Assembly: GCA_016887505.1 (NCBI GenBank)
Contig: CP069393.1
Location: forward strand, 1,474,001-1,538,000
Length of the DNA: 64,000 bases
Source: Clostridia bacterium
GTDB taxonomy: Bacteria > Bacillota > TC1 > UBA5767
Direction of reading: 5' to 3'
Shown here: positions 11,411 to 21,767 of the stretch, one piece after another
Layout: the number at the start of each line of letters is the position of its first letter
Position numbering within the stretch: the stretch's first letter is position 1
Translations under genes and position numbers: made by a program
The notes under the pieces: generated by a model
What the model was told of the DNA's origin: nothing
What the model saw: the letters and a program-made list of their open reading frames with translations, nothing else
Databases searched by the model: none

Positions 11411-11724
11411 AATCCATCCTCGACAAATACAGAAAGTTTGACACTGATCCAATGGCATAAGAACAGTGATAAACCAAATTGACAAAATTCGCAGCCAGCG
11501 TTATACTTCTATTAGAATAACGTAATTTATTATAGCAAATTTAATACCATCAAACAAGTAGCTACCCACTAGGAATGGCCTTATCCCTATGAATTTATTT
11601 GATGATTACATACGATAATTCCAAAGCACTACGCTTAGTACTGATATAATATTCCAGTGCAATGCTTCCCTGCATCCGGCACTTGGGATCCTACAATGGT
11701 GCTATTTGCCTAAGGAGAATCAAA

Positions 11725-12465
11725 ATGTTCAAATGGAATGAGAAATCACTTCAATGGATGCAGCAAGCTGCTTCCTACTCAGAATATTATCAAAAAATTG
11801 CTCAACCAATTATAGACTTGTTAGACCAAGATAGTAACATATGTGAAATAGCCTGTGGCTGCGGACATTTATCCATGACTCTTTCTAGCCATGTACAGCA
11901 TATCACTGCCATTGATATCAATCCAAAAGTAATATCCTTTTTAAAGGATGAATTGGTATCAAACAACATTCGCAATATTGAGCCAGTAGTTGCAAACTGG
12001 TTGCCTTATACCGAAAACAAACAATTTGACGTGGTGCTTTTCAGTCACTTTAGTGCTTTGGAAGAACAGCTCGAAAAATTAATGCGAGTAGCAAAAAAGT
12101 ACATCATTGCTATCGTTCCAGAAAAGAATAATCACACTATCTCACCACAACTTTATACTAAGAAAAACCTAGATTATTCAAGAAAAGAGATTATGGAGTC
12201 AGCACCAGATATTCTAAAGGATTTGAATATCCCCTTTACTCAAATTTTTCAAGCAAATGAATTTGGTCAACCTCTTAGAGACCGAAGAGATGCTTATGAA
12301 TACATTGAGCATTATTACAAAATCAGTGACCCTGAGGATATTGAACAATTTCTAAATAGTAAATTACAAAAATTACATTGTGGCTACTATTTGCCTAAAA
12401 CAAAAAAAACTCGTACCATCATCATCGATGTCCAGAAGGCATCTGCGAACGTTTTCTATCAATAA
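11725..12465 (+). CDS. Class I SAM-dependent methyltransferase
   Basis: 246 residues from ATG 11725 with AAGGAG seven bases upstream; the frame is open back to 11662 but lacks a site. The N-terminal half has the Rossmann SAM motif ICEIACGCGHLSMTL (motif I, about 38-52), acidic motif II ITAIDINPKVISFL and post-motif VVANWLPYTENKQFDVVLFSHF. After about residue 110 the sequence is unlike common families and mainly helical. The substrate cannot be told. The strong terminator directly after shows it is a single-gene unit. The presence of 'CGCG' instead of the usual GxGxG is a small deviation. Confidence 0.8.
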   Translation: MFKWNEKSLQWMQQAASYSEYYQKIAQPIIDLLDQDSNICEIACGCGHLSMTLSSHVQHITAIDINPKVISFLKDELVSNNIRNIEPVVANWLPYTENKQFDVVLFSHFSALEEQLEKLMRVAKKYIIAIVPEKNNHTISPQLYTKKNLDYSRKEIMESAPDILKDLNIPFTQIFQANEFGQPLRDRRDAYEYIEHYYKISDPEDIEQFLNSKLQKLHCGYYLPKTKKTRTIIIDVQKASANVFYQ

Positions 12466-13390
12466 CATCACAAACCTTCTATTCAAATACTTACCCCCAA
12501 CCGGGCCCTAGTAGTCATAAGGGCCCGGTTTCTATATATTCTAGCTAAATACCGTTTCAAGCACTTTTAATATTGCTTTCCTCGGTATCGCCAAATTGTC
12601 GATCAAAGCTTCATAATACTTGGCTTTAGCTGATACGATGATCCTTCCAACCTGCTAGACCCCATTCTCCAATATCTCTTTACATTTAAATAATACCGAT
12701 ACTTCGAAAAATTCCTTTATACTCCACGATTCTCACTTTCTAGGAGCACTCTTTCACTTGCATTAAGGTTCAAGCTATATCCGGAATATCTTGCTTTATT
12801 ATATAGTAAAATGAAGACTATGCATTTATACTAATCTCCGCTGATAATTCCCACCCAATTAACATCAGTCATATCATTGCTGTCATTTATTGCATAAATT
12901 TGAATATTTTTGAAGTAAATTTCTTATCCTATGTGAAATATTTAATTTGCAATGTATTTTTATCATCCATGTTCGTTATTGCCAATAAGAATAAAGAATT
13001 GTCACAGGTAGGTATCGTAGAAAGGCTAATATTACATATTATAAACAAATATTGTGAAAGTGAGGGAAATTATGGGAATACTAGCAACAATAGTTAGATT
13101 GTGAAGAAAGTAGCCATGGTAACAGTACACTGGCTATTGATACTTCTGCAAATGAAGCCAGTGTAACAGCTATGCAACCCATCTGTTAAGGCTTAAGCTG
13201 ATTATCTCCGTTATCCTTATAGCATCTTTGTGAACAAATATATAGATGGCTAACGCCTGATAAAGCAGATAGGCTATTGACATAAGTAGGTTTTCTACAC
13301 ATAGTAGAACTGTTCAAATCCGACAGATATAATATTTACGGCTTATAGTAAACACGTTGTAAAAAATCCAATTTAACTTAGGAGGTAAGT
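12466..13390. other. Long intergenic region with possible relic
   Basis: About 925 bases without a convincing gene. It begins with a strong terminator. On the minus strand 12541-12656 reads open as RIIVSAKAKYYEALIDNLAI and onward to a stop, an unrecognised gene tail. Around 13123-13171 the arms ACACTGGCT and AGCCAGTGT form a 9-base hairpin with a 22-base-or-longer loop, some 220 bases before the permease. A 65-codon frame at 12900 has no ribosome site and is not called. Confidence 0.4.
12499..12534 (+). terminator. Strong intrinsic terminator
   Basis: Perfect 11-base arms AACCGGGCCCT and AGGGCCCGGTT with a 10-base loop, then TCTATATATT. It follows the methyltransferase stop by about 35 bases. 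Confidence 0.85.
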
Positions 13391-14905
13391 ATGTCAGTTA
13401 ATAACAAGGAAACAAATGGCACAACCCCAAGTGAGGTCAAGTTATCAAGATACGATCAATCAAGCAAGCTAAAAAGAGGATTACGACTTCTATATGTTTA
13501 CGCATTAGCTACAGGTGCCATCTACACCTTCATCGGGTACTGGGATGGTATGTTTATGTCGGCTGGAGGACCAGCTACCTTCCTATCTTTTATTCTTATG
13601 ACTTTGATGTGTCTTCCGATTGCCTTCATTTACAGTGAGCTAGCCACGATGATGCCAAACTGCGGTGGCGAGCTTGTCTATAACACGATAGGCCTAAGTA
13701 AACACTTCGGATTCTTATCCGCCTGGTTAATTATGGCTGCCTGGCTGATTGTACCTCCAGCAGGGGTCTTGGGCATTATTGAATGGTTTTCATTTTCGTT
13801 CCAACTGGATCTATCCTTAACCCAAATGTTTCTGATTGCAGCTATTGCGTTGGCCTTCTACTGCACCTTGAGTATGCTAAACATTCAAATAGCGGGTAAA
13901 GTTCAATCCTTCATGCTGTTTTCATCCTTAACCATCGTTGCCATAACAACTGTCTTGTTTTTATTCAGCAAAGATATGTCTTTAAGTAATTTTAATAATT
14001 TTATCGCCTCTGGCTATGCAGCCCCAGGAACTACCCTCACACCCGATGGATTACCCGTAGGAGGAGGGTCAAACTGGTATGGATGGTTGATTGGTACTGC
14101 GCTAATTATTACACCCTTCTTCGGCTTTGAAATTGTCCCACAGATGGTGGAAGAAGGTACGTTTCCAATAAAGAGCATGTCTAAAGCAATCATCGGTTCT
14201 GTCGTAACCTGCGGTTTAATCTACTCGCTTTTCTATTTTGCTTTGCAATCCGTAAAGCCATGGGCTGCCTTGACAAACAGTGGTGATTTCAGTCCCTTTA
14301 TATCCCTAAAAGTAGTACAGGAAACCCTATATTGGTTACCAGGATGGTTTTGGATATTTGGTGTTGCAGCAGTCCTATTCACAATTGGCACCAGCGTCTT
14401 AGGTTTTTGGATTTCAGGTGTCCGCTTATTGTATGCAATGGGCAGACAAGGTTTCTTGCCAAAATCTTTTTCCAAAACCAATAAATACGACCAACCCATC
14501 ATTCCCAATCTACTCATACTGGGATTGGCCTTGGTACAGTTGGCATTTTCTGACTCAGCCTTCCTAGCAAACTTCTACTCACTGATGGCATTCTCCGTAG
14601 CTGTAGCCTATTTTATCACTACCATTTCTTCAATCCGCCTAGCCATACGAGAACCTGATTGGGAAAGGCCCTTTAAGCTGAAAGGCGGAATGGCCTTTAG
14701 GGTATTTACCTTGATTATCTGTCTAGCCATTATGATTGGTACTGCCTTCGGTCAACCTGCAGGTGCCTGGAGAGCTTTAGGAATATATATGCTAGTCGGT
14801 CTTGCGCTTTACATGTATATGATGATATTTAGATGGAAAAAAGAACCAGTTTGGATGATTTGCCCAAGCAAGATTTCGGGGGAATTTGAGGAAAAAGAAT
14901 TCTAG
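13391..14905 (+). CDS. APC-superfamily amino-acid permease
   Basis: 504-residue polytopic transporter of the amino acid-polyamine-organocation superfamily. Twelve hydrophobic segments run from about residue 35 to 490 after a polar N-terminus. TM1 carries the broken-helix pattern typical of APC carriers (ALATGAIYTFIGYWDGMF), followed by SAGGPATFLSFILMTLMCLP and a YSELATMMPNCGGELVY block that matches the family's 'ELa..~P.sGG.y' signature at TM2-loop. A later FFGFEIVPQMVEEG matches 'ffGfe....~aeE'. Substrate is not readable; the overall look is closest to the amino-acid:amine exchanger branch. AGGAGG precedes the ATG and a bidirectional terminator follows, so it is monocistronic. Confidence 0.9.
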   Translation: MSVNNKETNGTTPSEVKLSRYDQSSKLKRGLRLLYVYALATGAIYTFIGYWDGMFMSAGGPATFLSFILMTLMCLPIAFIYSELATMMPNCGGELVYNTIGLSKHFGFLSAWLIMAAWLIVPPAGVLGIIEWFSFSFQLDLSLTQMFLIAAIALAFYCTLSMLNIQIAGKVQSFMLFSSLTIVAITTVLFLFSKDMSLSNFNNFIASGYAAPGTTLTPDGLPVGGGSNWYGWLIGTALIITPFFGFEIVPQMVEEGTFPIKSMSKAIIGSVVTCGLIYSLFYFALQSVKPWAALTNSGDFSPFISLKVVQETLYWLPGWFWIFGVAAVLFTIGTSVLGFWISGVRLLYAMGRQGFLPKSFSKTNKYDQPIIPNLLILGLALVQLAFSDSAFLANFYSLMAFSVAVAYFITTISSIRLAIREPDWERPFKLKGGMAFRVFTLIICLAIMIGTAFGQPAGAWRALGIYMLVGLALYMYMMIFRWKKEPVWMICPSKISGEFEEKEF

Positions 14906-14947
14906 AATATTGCATCCGTTGCAATTTTTGAAACCTATTTCAATAAC

Positions 14948-14976
14948 AAAAAGGGAGCTAAGCTCCCTTTTTTCTT
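14948..14976. terminator. Bidirectional terminator
   Basis: Perfect 12-base arms AAAAAGGGAGCT and AGCTCCCTTTTT around one base. A/T runs on both sides serve the permease (plus) and, about 100 bases beyond its stop, the SLH gene (minus). Confidence 0.85.
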
Positions 14977-15079
14977 ATCTTCATAATGCTACTTATCCCA
15001 CAAAAATAATTGGGAGTATCTCTGTTCAAATACGGTACCTATCAAACTCCATACAAGGCTATCCTTCAAAATTCAGCCA

Positions 15080-18000
15080 TTATATTAGCGCTGATTTTTG
15101 TAAAAGTCTCTCAATAACAACTGCAATCTCCGCCCTCGACATACCTTTTTGGGGTGCAAGAGTAACATCAGTCCTACCAGATATAAGGCCCGTCTTTAAA
15201 CAAGTTGCAACACTGTTTCTTGCATAGTTTGCAACGAGCTCAGCATCTTCATATTCGGCAAATAGCCCAGCAACCTCATCATCACGCAAAGAAGCCTCCA
15301 TACCCGTTAACTTCATTGTTCTTGCAACAATCGCCATTACTTGCTCCCGGGTAATTTCTTCTTCAGGTCTAAAGGTTCCATCACTATACCCTGCAATAAG
15401 ACCATACTGTACGGCAGTCGTAATGTAGCTTGCATACCAATCCGTTTCCGATACATCCGTGAAGTTTTCACTACCATTCCCCGCTTCAAGCCCCAGAGCT
15501 TTTACCAAGATTGTAGCAAATTCAGCGCGATTGACTTGACTATTGGGAGCATACTCGTTATTTCCAATACCGGACACAACCATTCTCGCGCCCATTTCAT
15601 GGATAGAATTCTGTGCCCAATGATTCTCAATATCCGTAAAAATAATCTCATTATCGATCACAGCATAGGTACTGTTTGTCAGGCTACTAATTTCTGCAAA
15701 ATAGTCACCATCAATTACTAGCATCCGGGTCGGTACATGGCGAGTACTTCCATCTGAATTAATGGCTATTCCTGTTAAGATGCTCGTTTGATCTAGCGCG
15801 ACAGAAATGGCAATTCTTCGTGTTACGTATGAGCCAAAACTGTTTACCAAGATTTCTTTCCCATTATATGTGCAACGAATGGTGAAATCTTCAGCCGGGC
15901 TCACAATCGAAAACTTATTTTTTTGAGCTGCCTCTTCCAGCATATCAACCATTTCATCAGATGCCTCGCTAATGCGAATCTCCACCGTAATGTCTTTTAA
16001 AGCAACTCCTTCACCGAAGCGATTTGCAATGTCATCAATTGCAATCAACTTGGCTGGCAATCGATAACTAGTATTTTTCGTTAGCATCTCAATCGTTGAT
16101 TCTTTCGACTCCAAATCTTTGATTGTCTGTCCATTTATTAAACTAGCGCATATACTTGAACCCGTTTTTATCGGGATTACAACTTCTGCACCCTGAGCTC
16201 TAGATTTAAGGATCTCACAAAGTTTCTCATCAGAAACCGTCAACATTGTAGTAGACTGGGCATTACTAGTTTCTGTTCTAAGGCTTCCCGCAAATTCTTT
16301 GTCATCATCCACATAAATAGCTACATATTCATTAGTACTATTATCCGACGAGGCTCGAGTAGCACTTTTTGTGAACACCACTTTCCCCTCAAGCTTGTTG
16401 AAATTGTTACTATCTGATGAAAATGTCCAGTAATAGGTTTCTCCTTTTTCTGCCTTGACATATGACATAAGTGGCGTCCCGTTCGAATCTTTCCATGAAA
16501 TTGTACCAGGAACCATAACATCATTAAACTGAACACCACTTAAATCCACCTTGATTTTTTCAAACCGGTCGGCTTTTTCTTGAAAGGTAGGTGTTCCTGT
16601 TAGATTGGCCTTGAAGATATTGATACCCGTTACAATCTTTTCAAAATCATTATGGTTTTGATCACCTTGGATAATAATCTTCACTGTATAGGTTCCGGCA
16701 TTCATCGGTTTCCCTGGAAGGAACTCTGTTTCCCCTTCACACATATAACTATATTCAGAAGAAATGTTAGATTCCGTTAGAATCTCTACCGACTCGCCAT
16801 CATAGATTTTTTCTGTTTCAATCTCATAATCATCCAAATAATTATCCTTAGAAATTACTGGAAGAATAGTCGTGCTTAACGGTTTGTAGTCTTCAGCATT
16901 CCGATTTGGTATAAATATGATTTCATATTTAGAATCTCCATCCACCGGTGGAAGTACGTTTGGATCCTGTGCTTCGCTCCAAGCCCAGGTTCCTGTTATT
17001 GGTTCCTCCCCAAATTTCACCATGCCACCTATAATCGGGATAGACTCCAACTTTGTGCCATAGACTGCATTTGCCCTTGGTGGTATCTCAACAATCAGGG
17101 TACCCTTTTCCGTAGAAATCGTTGTTCCTGTACTAGATTCCGAAGAAGCAATCGGTTCTTTCTTCTTGATTCTTTGATAAAAAGTATAGTTTGTATTTGG
17201 CGATAGGTCACTGAAATAAGGACTATCCTGCCATGATAAGTTATCCCGCTTATACTCGCATCCATTTACTGCATTCAGAACTATGCTGGTTGCAGTTTGG
17301 CTTTCAAGCGTCGGTGCGCTTGGAGTTGCTGGTAGGGTAGTAAATTGAATCGTATCCGTATATGTAGTTACGTTGCCAGCGAAATCCACGGCTGCTACAT
17401 AAACATAATACTGAGATTTTGCAGCCAATCCTGATAGTTCAAACGTCTTGTCTATTTCTGTTCCATTCTCGATGATATGTTCCGGGGTGCTATTAACATT
17501 TGATATACAGATCTTTTCAATACCACTCGTTTTATCATATGGTGTGATTGTTATCGAAGCACTTTGTGACGTTATTTCCTTTACGATAGTTTCCAAAATA
17601 GTTGGTCTAGTCTGATCTATTTTAATAGCATTGGTAAATATTTTATCTTCGACTGTATTGCTACTAATCTCTTTCAAATAATATTCAAACGATTTCCATG
17701 AACAATCATCCGTGAATTGAATTTTATCAAAAAAGTTCTGTCCATCTGTACTTACAGTATAGCCAGTTGGAGCCACGAGATTCACTTGCCCAATGTACCA
17801 ATCATTTTCCCCAAGCGTGCCTTCAACGGTTGCAACAGGCGCTGAAATATTTGATGCAGGAACCATGACTGTAGCTATTTCACCACTATTATAATACTCT
17901 GTTTCTTTATACCTAACATAATAGTTCCCCTTGGATAAACCAGTTATGTCAGCTCCACTACATGCAACCCAGTCACTCTGATCTATGCTAAACTCCATTT

Positions 18001-19435
18001 TTTCATTCGTTCCTGTTATTATTCCATCGGAATAGCCAATGAATCTTGGAGCAAGGCCTAGTAGATTTTCGGGCGCATTTTGTTCTCCTTTGGTTATTGT
18101 AATCTCTAAAGAGTTTTGAACACCGTTACCATCATTGGCAACAGCTATTACCGTGACCTTGCCAATCGATTCGCTCGTTAAAAGTCCACTAGCATTTATC
18201 TTTGCTTTTCCAGTTCCATTTTCGACAGACCAACTTACAGATTTATCTCTTGCATCCTCCGGACTCGCTATTGCAACCATTTGTAAAGTATCTCCATATG
18301 CAAGGGTATCTTTATCATTTTTAGATGTAACTTCCAATGATTCAACCTTAATTGGAGCAACCCAATATTCTGTGCTAAGCCTTGGTATGTCCCCTTCCTC
18401 TTGAGTCCATGTTAGATAACGGGTATCCGATAGGTACGATTTATCCAAATTCTTATTTAAAAGTTCGGATAATGGCTCATCTGTTGAAGTATAATTGTAA
18501 AAACAATTATCTGAAACGGCTGTTCCCAACATATTATTCGGCGTCCATAGCGTGTTATAGTAGCAGCTATCCGCATAATAATTCATGCTACCCTCTCCCA
18601 TAACTTGACCGAAGCCATTCATATTCTCAATCATCCCAGCGTTGAATACGTTCCCCAATTCGCCATATTGGTTCTTGCCTACTATACCACCGTGGTTTTG
18701 CATCGTGTAATATGAATTTTCTGTGTTCTTTGCAACAAATGCCATATTATAACAATTGAATAAAGACCCAAAATAATTGTATCCAGCTATTCCACCGACT
18801 AATTCAACCCCAGACACTATTGTATAAGCGTCAGTACTGCAGTTATATACTTGCACTCCATTATGTCCAACAACTCCTCCAACCCTTCTATGGCCTGTAA
18901 CATCCGAGTCAACAACCGATATATTGTATACAGTCCCGTAATTCAAGCCCACCGCAAGGCCTACCATATCCTTCCCATTTACCCTACCATTCGATAAAAC
19001 AAGATTACAAAGTGTCCCTCCTTGCAATATCCCGAACAAGCCACTGTAACTACTCTGATACTCTACTGTGAAATTTGATATTTCATGACCTTTTCCATCC
19101 AGAGTTCCCTGAAATCTCTGGTCAGGTGAAAAACCGTTGATACCTATTGGAACCCATTTTTCATAAACACCCAAATCAATATCTGATGCTAATTCAAAAT
19201 ATTTACCAACATAGGTACTGCCTCCATTAACATTTGCGCCGAATTGGGCAAAGTCTTGTGGCGAATCAATACTGTAGGGATCATCCTTTGATCCATCCCC
19301 TCCACTAAAAAGATAGCTAGAGTTTGCAATAGGCAAATCTAAGACTATAGCGCTACATTCATCAATCTGTACACCAAAAAACAATGTCGCCATCAAACAA
19401 AGGGTCAGCAGTGCAATAACAGGTCGCTTTTTCAT
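15080..19435 (-). CDS. S-layer-anchored GLUG/Ig-like surface protein
   Basis: 1451 residues from ATG 19435 (GGAGG nine bases upstream; the upstream in-frame start lacks a site). A signal peptide (KKRPVIALLTLCLMATLFFG) leads. About 45-330: beta-rich region with GLUG-type repeats (VGGVVGHNG, GGIAGYNYFG, GGIVGKNQYG). About 365-450: bacterial Ig-like (BIG2) domain. About 620-710: fibronectin III-like domain. About 780-1030: further Ig-like/MBG-type modules. About 1070-1270: a module also seen in the SLH protein at 55.5 kb. The end has three SLH domains (about 1275-1451; FTDIENHWAQ, FTDVSETDWYASY, FAEYEDAELV) that bind pyruvylated secondary wall polymer. Role: cell-surface adhesin or S-layer-associated structural protein. 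No enzyme domain is seen. Confidence 0.88.
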   Translation of the reverse strand: MKKRPVIALLTLCLMATLFFGVQIDECSAIVLDLPIANSSYLFSGGDGSKDDPYSIDSPQDFAQFGANVNGGSTYVGKYFELASDIDLGVYEKWVPIGINGFSPDQRFQGTLDGKGHEISNFTVEYQSSYSGLFGILQGGTLCNLVLSNGRVNGKDMVGLAVGLNYGTVYNISVVDSDVTGHRRVGGVVGHNGVQVYNCSTDAYTIVSGVELVGGIAGYNYFGSLFNCYNMAFVAKNTENSYYTMQNHGGIVGKNQYGELGNVFNAGMIENMNGFGQVMGEGSMNYYADSCYYNTLWTPNNMLGTAVSDNCFYNYTSTDEPLSELLNKNLDKSYLSDTRYLTWTQEEGDIPRLSTEYWVAPIKVESLEVTSKNDKDTLAYGDTLQMVAIASPEDARDKSVSWSVENGTGKAKINASGLLTSESIGKVTVIAVANDGNGVQNSLEITITKGEQNAPENLLGLAPRFIGYSDGIITGTNEKMEFSIDQSDWVACSGADITGLSKGNYYVRYKETEYYNSGEIATVMVPASNISAPVATVEGTLGENDWYIGQVNLVAPTGYTVSTDGQNFFDKIQFTDDCSWKSFEYYLKEISSNTVEDKIFTNAIKIDQTRPTILETIVKEITSQSASITITPYDKTSGIEKICISNVNSTPEHIIENGTEIDKTFELSGLAAKSQYYVYVAAVDFAGNVTTYTDTIQFTTLPATPSAPTLESQTATSIVLNAVNGCEYKRDNLSWQDSPYFSDLSPNTNYTFYQRIKKKEPIASSESSTGTTISTEKGTLIVEIPPRANAVYGTKLESIPIIGGMVKFGEEPITGTWAWSEAQDPNVLPPVDGDSKYEIIFIPNRNAEDYKPLSTTILPVISKDNYLDDYEIETEKIYDGESVEILTESNISSEYSYMCEGETEFLPGKPMNAGTYTVKIIIQGDQNHNDFEKIVTGINIFKANLTGTPTFQEKADRFEKIKVDLSGVQFNDVMVPGTISWKDSNGTPLMSYVKAEKGETYYWTFSSDSNNFNKLEGKVVFTKSATRASSDNSTNEYVAIYVDDDKEFAGSLRTETSNAQSTTMLTVSDEKLCEILKSRAQGAEVVIPIKTGSSICASLINGQTIKDLESKESTIEMLTKNTSYRLPAKLIAIDDIANRFGEGVALKDITVEIRISEASDEMVDMLEEAAQKNKFSIVSPAEDFTIRCTYNGKEILVNSFGSYVTRRIAISVALDQTSILTGIAINSDGSTRHVPTRMLVIDGDYFAEISSLTNSTYAVIDNEIIFTDIENHWAQNSIHEMGARMVVSGIGNNEYAPNSQVNRAEFATILVKALGLEAGNGSENFTDVSETDWYASYITTAVQYGLIAGYSDGTFRPEEEITREQVMAIVARTMKLTGMEASLRDDEVAGLFAEYEDAELVANYARNSVATCLKTGLISGRTDVTLAPQKGMSRAEIAVVIERLLQKSALI

Positions 19436-19864
19436 CTTGTCCTCCGATACTAAAATATGTTTTATTCTTTTGTGTAATACTATCTGCATTATCTGTATTG
19501 GAATCGCCGGCATATTGCTAACCTAAAAATCAACACCACACACCTTCATCTACTTTACATATTGATATTGATAAATACCTAAAACATATTCAGAGGCGCA
19601 CTATTATGAGCTGCAAGTTTCTGCTCACAGTATGCAAAAACTTGATAAATAGCCATTGACTATTTAATATTACTATATTCAAAATACTATTGCACGGGTT
19701 ATTTTGTATACGATAGCAATAGTATGTTAAGCATATACTAAAAATATCATCCCTATGCCTACAAGCAAAACTTCCATCTTCAGACTTCAAGCTGCGTATG
19801 TTTTTATTAAGAACTGCTATTTGCTATTTATGGATTCTGTAAACTGATGCACCATTTTTGGGTC
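19436..19864. other. Intergenic region upstream of the SLH gene
   Basis: About 430 AT-rich bases between the SLH start and the first IS256-type element. It should hold the SLH promoter. I see no gene and no clear regulatory structure. Confidence 0.4.
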
Positions 19865-21210
19865 GTATACAATTAAGTGCGCAAAAGTAATTTTCAAAAA
19901 AGGAAAGCCATCAGGAACTCCGAATTAGGTAAGTGACGAAACTATCCGAAAAGGAGATCAACTGATGACTCATCTTAATTCTAATCTACCCTTTGAAAAA
20001 TGCTACTCAAATTCATGACTGCTGAAGATCCTATGCTAGCGATGCTGAACTGGCTTTGCGATCAACTCATGCAAGTTGAGTTTGCAGAAGAAATCGGTGC
20101 TGGCAAATCTGAGCGCACCGAAACCCGTAAGAAGTATCGCGCAGGATACCGTCCAAGACGTTTTGACACCAGAATGGGCAGCATGTACTTGATGGTACCC
20201 AAACCACGTAAGGGAGGCTATATACCCTTCTTCGTGACTGAACGGAAACGATCCGAAGTGGCTCTGATCAATGTTATACAAGAGGCATTCATCAACGGAG
20301 TTTCCACCAGGAAAATCGAGAAGCTTGCCAAGGGCCTAGGTATTGAATCTATTTCAAGGAGCCAGGTCAGTAATATAACCAAGGAATTACAGTCTCAGGT
20401 AGATGCATTTTTGAACCGGAAATTGGATAAGGAATATCCTGTCCTTTGGGTCGATGCCCTTTACGAAAAGATTCGCGTTGATGGGCATGTCGCCAATATG
20501 GCAGTCCATGTTGTCTGTGGTCTCAGAACCGATGGTACCAGGGATATTCTGGCCGTTGAACCCATGTATGAAGAGTCCAAGTCTAGCTACAATCACATGT
20601 TTGACTCTTTGAAGGAACGTGGCTTAGAGAAAGTCTGGCTGGTTGTCAGCGATGCTCACAAAGGGCTCGTGGCCTCTGTGAAAGAATCGTTCATCGGTAC
20701 TACATGGCAACGTTGCAAGGTTCACTTCATGAGAAACATCTTGGCGCATATACCTGCAAAGGAAAAGAAATCCTTTGCCGCAAAACTTAAAAACATATGG
20801 CTTCAGCCTGATGAACAAGCTGCACGGTCCTATGCAAACCTGATTATGGATGAATACGAATCCCGTTTTCCTAAAGCGATTGAAACACTGGAAGATGGGC
20901 TTGAGGACTCAATTAGATTCTACGAATTTCCTCGAATTGACTCTCGTAAGATTTCATCTACAAATATGATTGAGAGACTCAACCGAGAAATCCGCCGTCG
21001 TTCCGGTGTTGTAGGTGTTTTTCCTACTGTTGATTCATATGTCCGGCTAGTCACCAGCTACCTTATTGAATACAGTGAAGATTGGTCTACTGGTCGTTCT
21101 TATGTAAAACCTGAAACTCTTGAGCTGACTGCTTCTGAGCGCCAACAAGCAGCTTGATCGGCACAATGCCTAATTCAATACTGATGAAATTGCGCACTTA
21201 ACTTGACACT
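19865..21210 (+). mobile_element. IS256-type insertion sequence
   Basis: Imperfect terminal inverted repeats bound the transposase: left 19865-19884 and right 21190-21209 share the core TTAAGTGCGCAA. Target duplications of 8-9 bases were not obvious. An internally deleted relative lies at 27757-28032, sharing the left leader AAAGGAAAGCCATCA and the right-end block CTGATGAAATTGCG. Confidence 0.8.
20000..21157 (+). CDS. IS256-family transposase, N-terminal frameshift
   Basis: 385-residue DDE transposase (Transposase_mut family). Catalytic acids sit in the blocks WVDALYEKIRVDG (first Asp), WLVVSDAHKGL (second Asp) and STNMIERLNREIRRR (Glu), with the conserved WQRCKVHFMRN between. A better start, ATG 19965 with AAAAGGAG upstream, reads MTHLNSNLPFEK and then runs out of frame at GAAAAATG: the related relic at 27.8 kb is in frame through this point, so one A seems lost from a run of A. 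Translation from 20000 or 20018 would still yield nearly all the protein; a -1 slip on the A run would restore fusion. Activity is therefore uncertain. Confidence 0.92.
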   Translation: MLLKFMTAEDPMLAMLNWLCDQLMQVEFAEEIGAGKSERTETRKKYRAGYRPRRFDTRMGSMYLMVPKPRKGGYIPFFVTERKRSEVALINVIQEAFINGVSTRKIEKLAKGLGIESISRSQVSNITKELQSQVDAFLNRKLDKEYPVLWVDALYEKIRVDGHVANMAVHVVCGLRTDGTRDILAVEPMYEESKSSYNHMFDSLKERGLEKVWLVVSDAHKGLVASVKESFIGTTWQRCKVHFMRNILAHIPAKEKKSFAAKLKNIWLQPDEQAARSYANLIMDEYESRFPKAIETLEDGLEDSIRFYEFPRIDSRKISSTNMIERLNREIRRRSGVVGVFPTVDSYVRLVTSYLIEYSEDWSTGRSYVKPETLELTASERQQAA

Positions 21211-21225
21211 AACAAAACCTTAGCT

Positions 21226-21747
21226 TTACATGAATTCAAAAGTATCATCATACGATTTTTCATCTAGTCCAATTATCTTAATATCGAGATTTTCTTCCTT
21301 TAACATATTTTCCAACACTTCAATAAATACACCTTTTTCATTTACGCTCTCTACGTTATATTCACCCGTTTCTTTGGAGTTTCCTCCACATTGTTCAGAT
21401 ATACAAGTCTTATCATAACCACAGCTAGGGCTGTAGTTAACAGCAATAATAGAGGGTATGCTATAACCGTTGTCAATATAATCCTTAAATTGTTGGATGT
21501 ACTGTGTCAGCATGAGTCTACATTGGCTTTTAAAAAAGGGGGTGTCAAATTGATTTTTCACATGTCCCCATCTCTTTATTCCATACATAATCATTTCCGG
21601 ACAAGGTAATTGAATTAATCCATAACCCTCACTAATAATTCTTCTTACAACTTCGTGCGCTCCTCCAAAAACTGATAGGCCTTCTACTTTAGAATTACAA
21701 TTGAGCAAACAATGACAGACAACAATAATTTTTTTCTCTCTTTTCAT
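21226..21747 (-). CDS. TudS-related (DUF523-like) putative Fe-S desulfidase
   Basis: 173-residue cytoplasmic protein related to the thiouracil desulfidase TudS. In TudS three cysteines hold a [4Fe-4S] cluster; their counterparts here are Cys13 in CHCLLNCN, Cys49 in LPCPE and Cys109 in SPSCG. Extra cysteines occur at 11, 17, 76, 115 and 120. It resembles the NCBI family called CD3072 TudS-related putative desulfidase, which sits beside an ECF transporter in Clostridioides difficile; the same arrangement is found here. It is the last gene of the ecfS-A-A-T operon, starting 20 bases after ecfT, with GGAGG upstream. I infer that it removes sulfur from the compound imported by that transporter. 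The substrate is unknown. Confidence 0.8.
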   Translation of the reverse strand: MKREKKIIVVCHCLLNCNSKVEGLSVFGGAHEVVRRIISEGYGLIQLPCPEMIMYGIKRWGHVKNQFDTPFFKSQCRLMLTQYIQQFKDYIDNGYSIPSIIAVNYSPSCGYDKTCISEQCGGNSKETGEYNVESVNEKGVFIEVLENMLKEENLDIKIIGLDEKSYDDTFEFM

Positions 21748-21767
21748 ATTTCTCTGTTTCCTCCATT

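Noticed and set aside
12900-13097. 65-codon open frame on the plus strand
   Set aside because: No ribosome site, AT-driven composition and no recognisable protein pattern.
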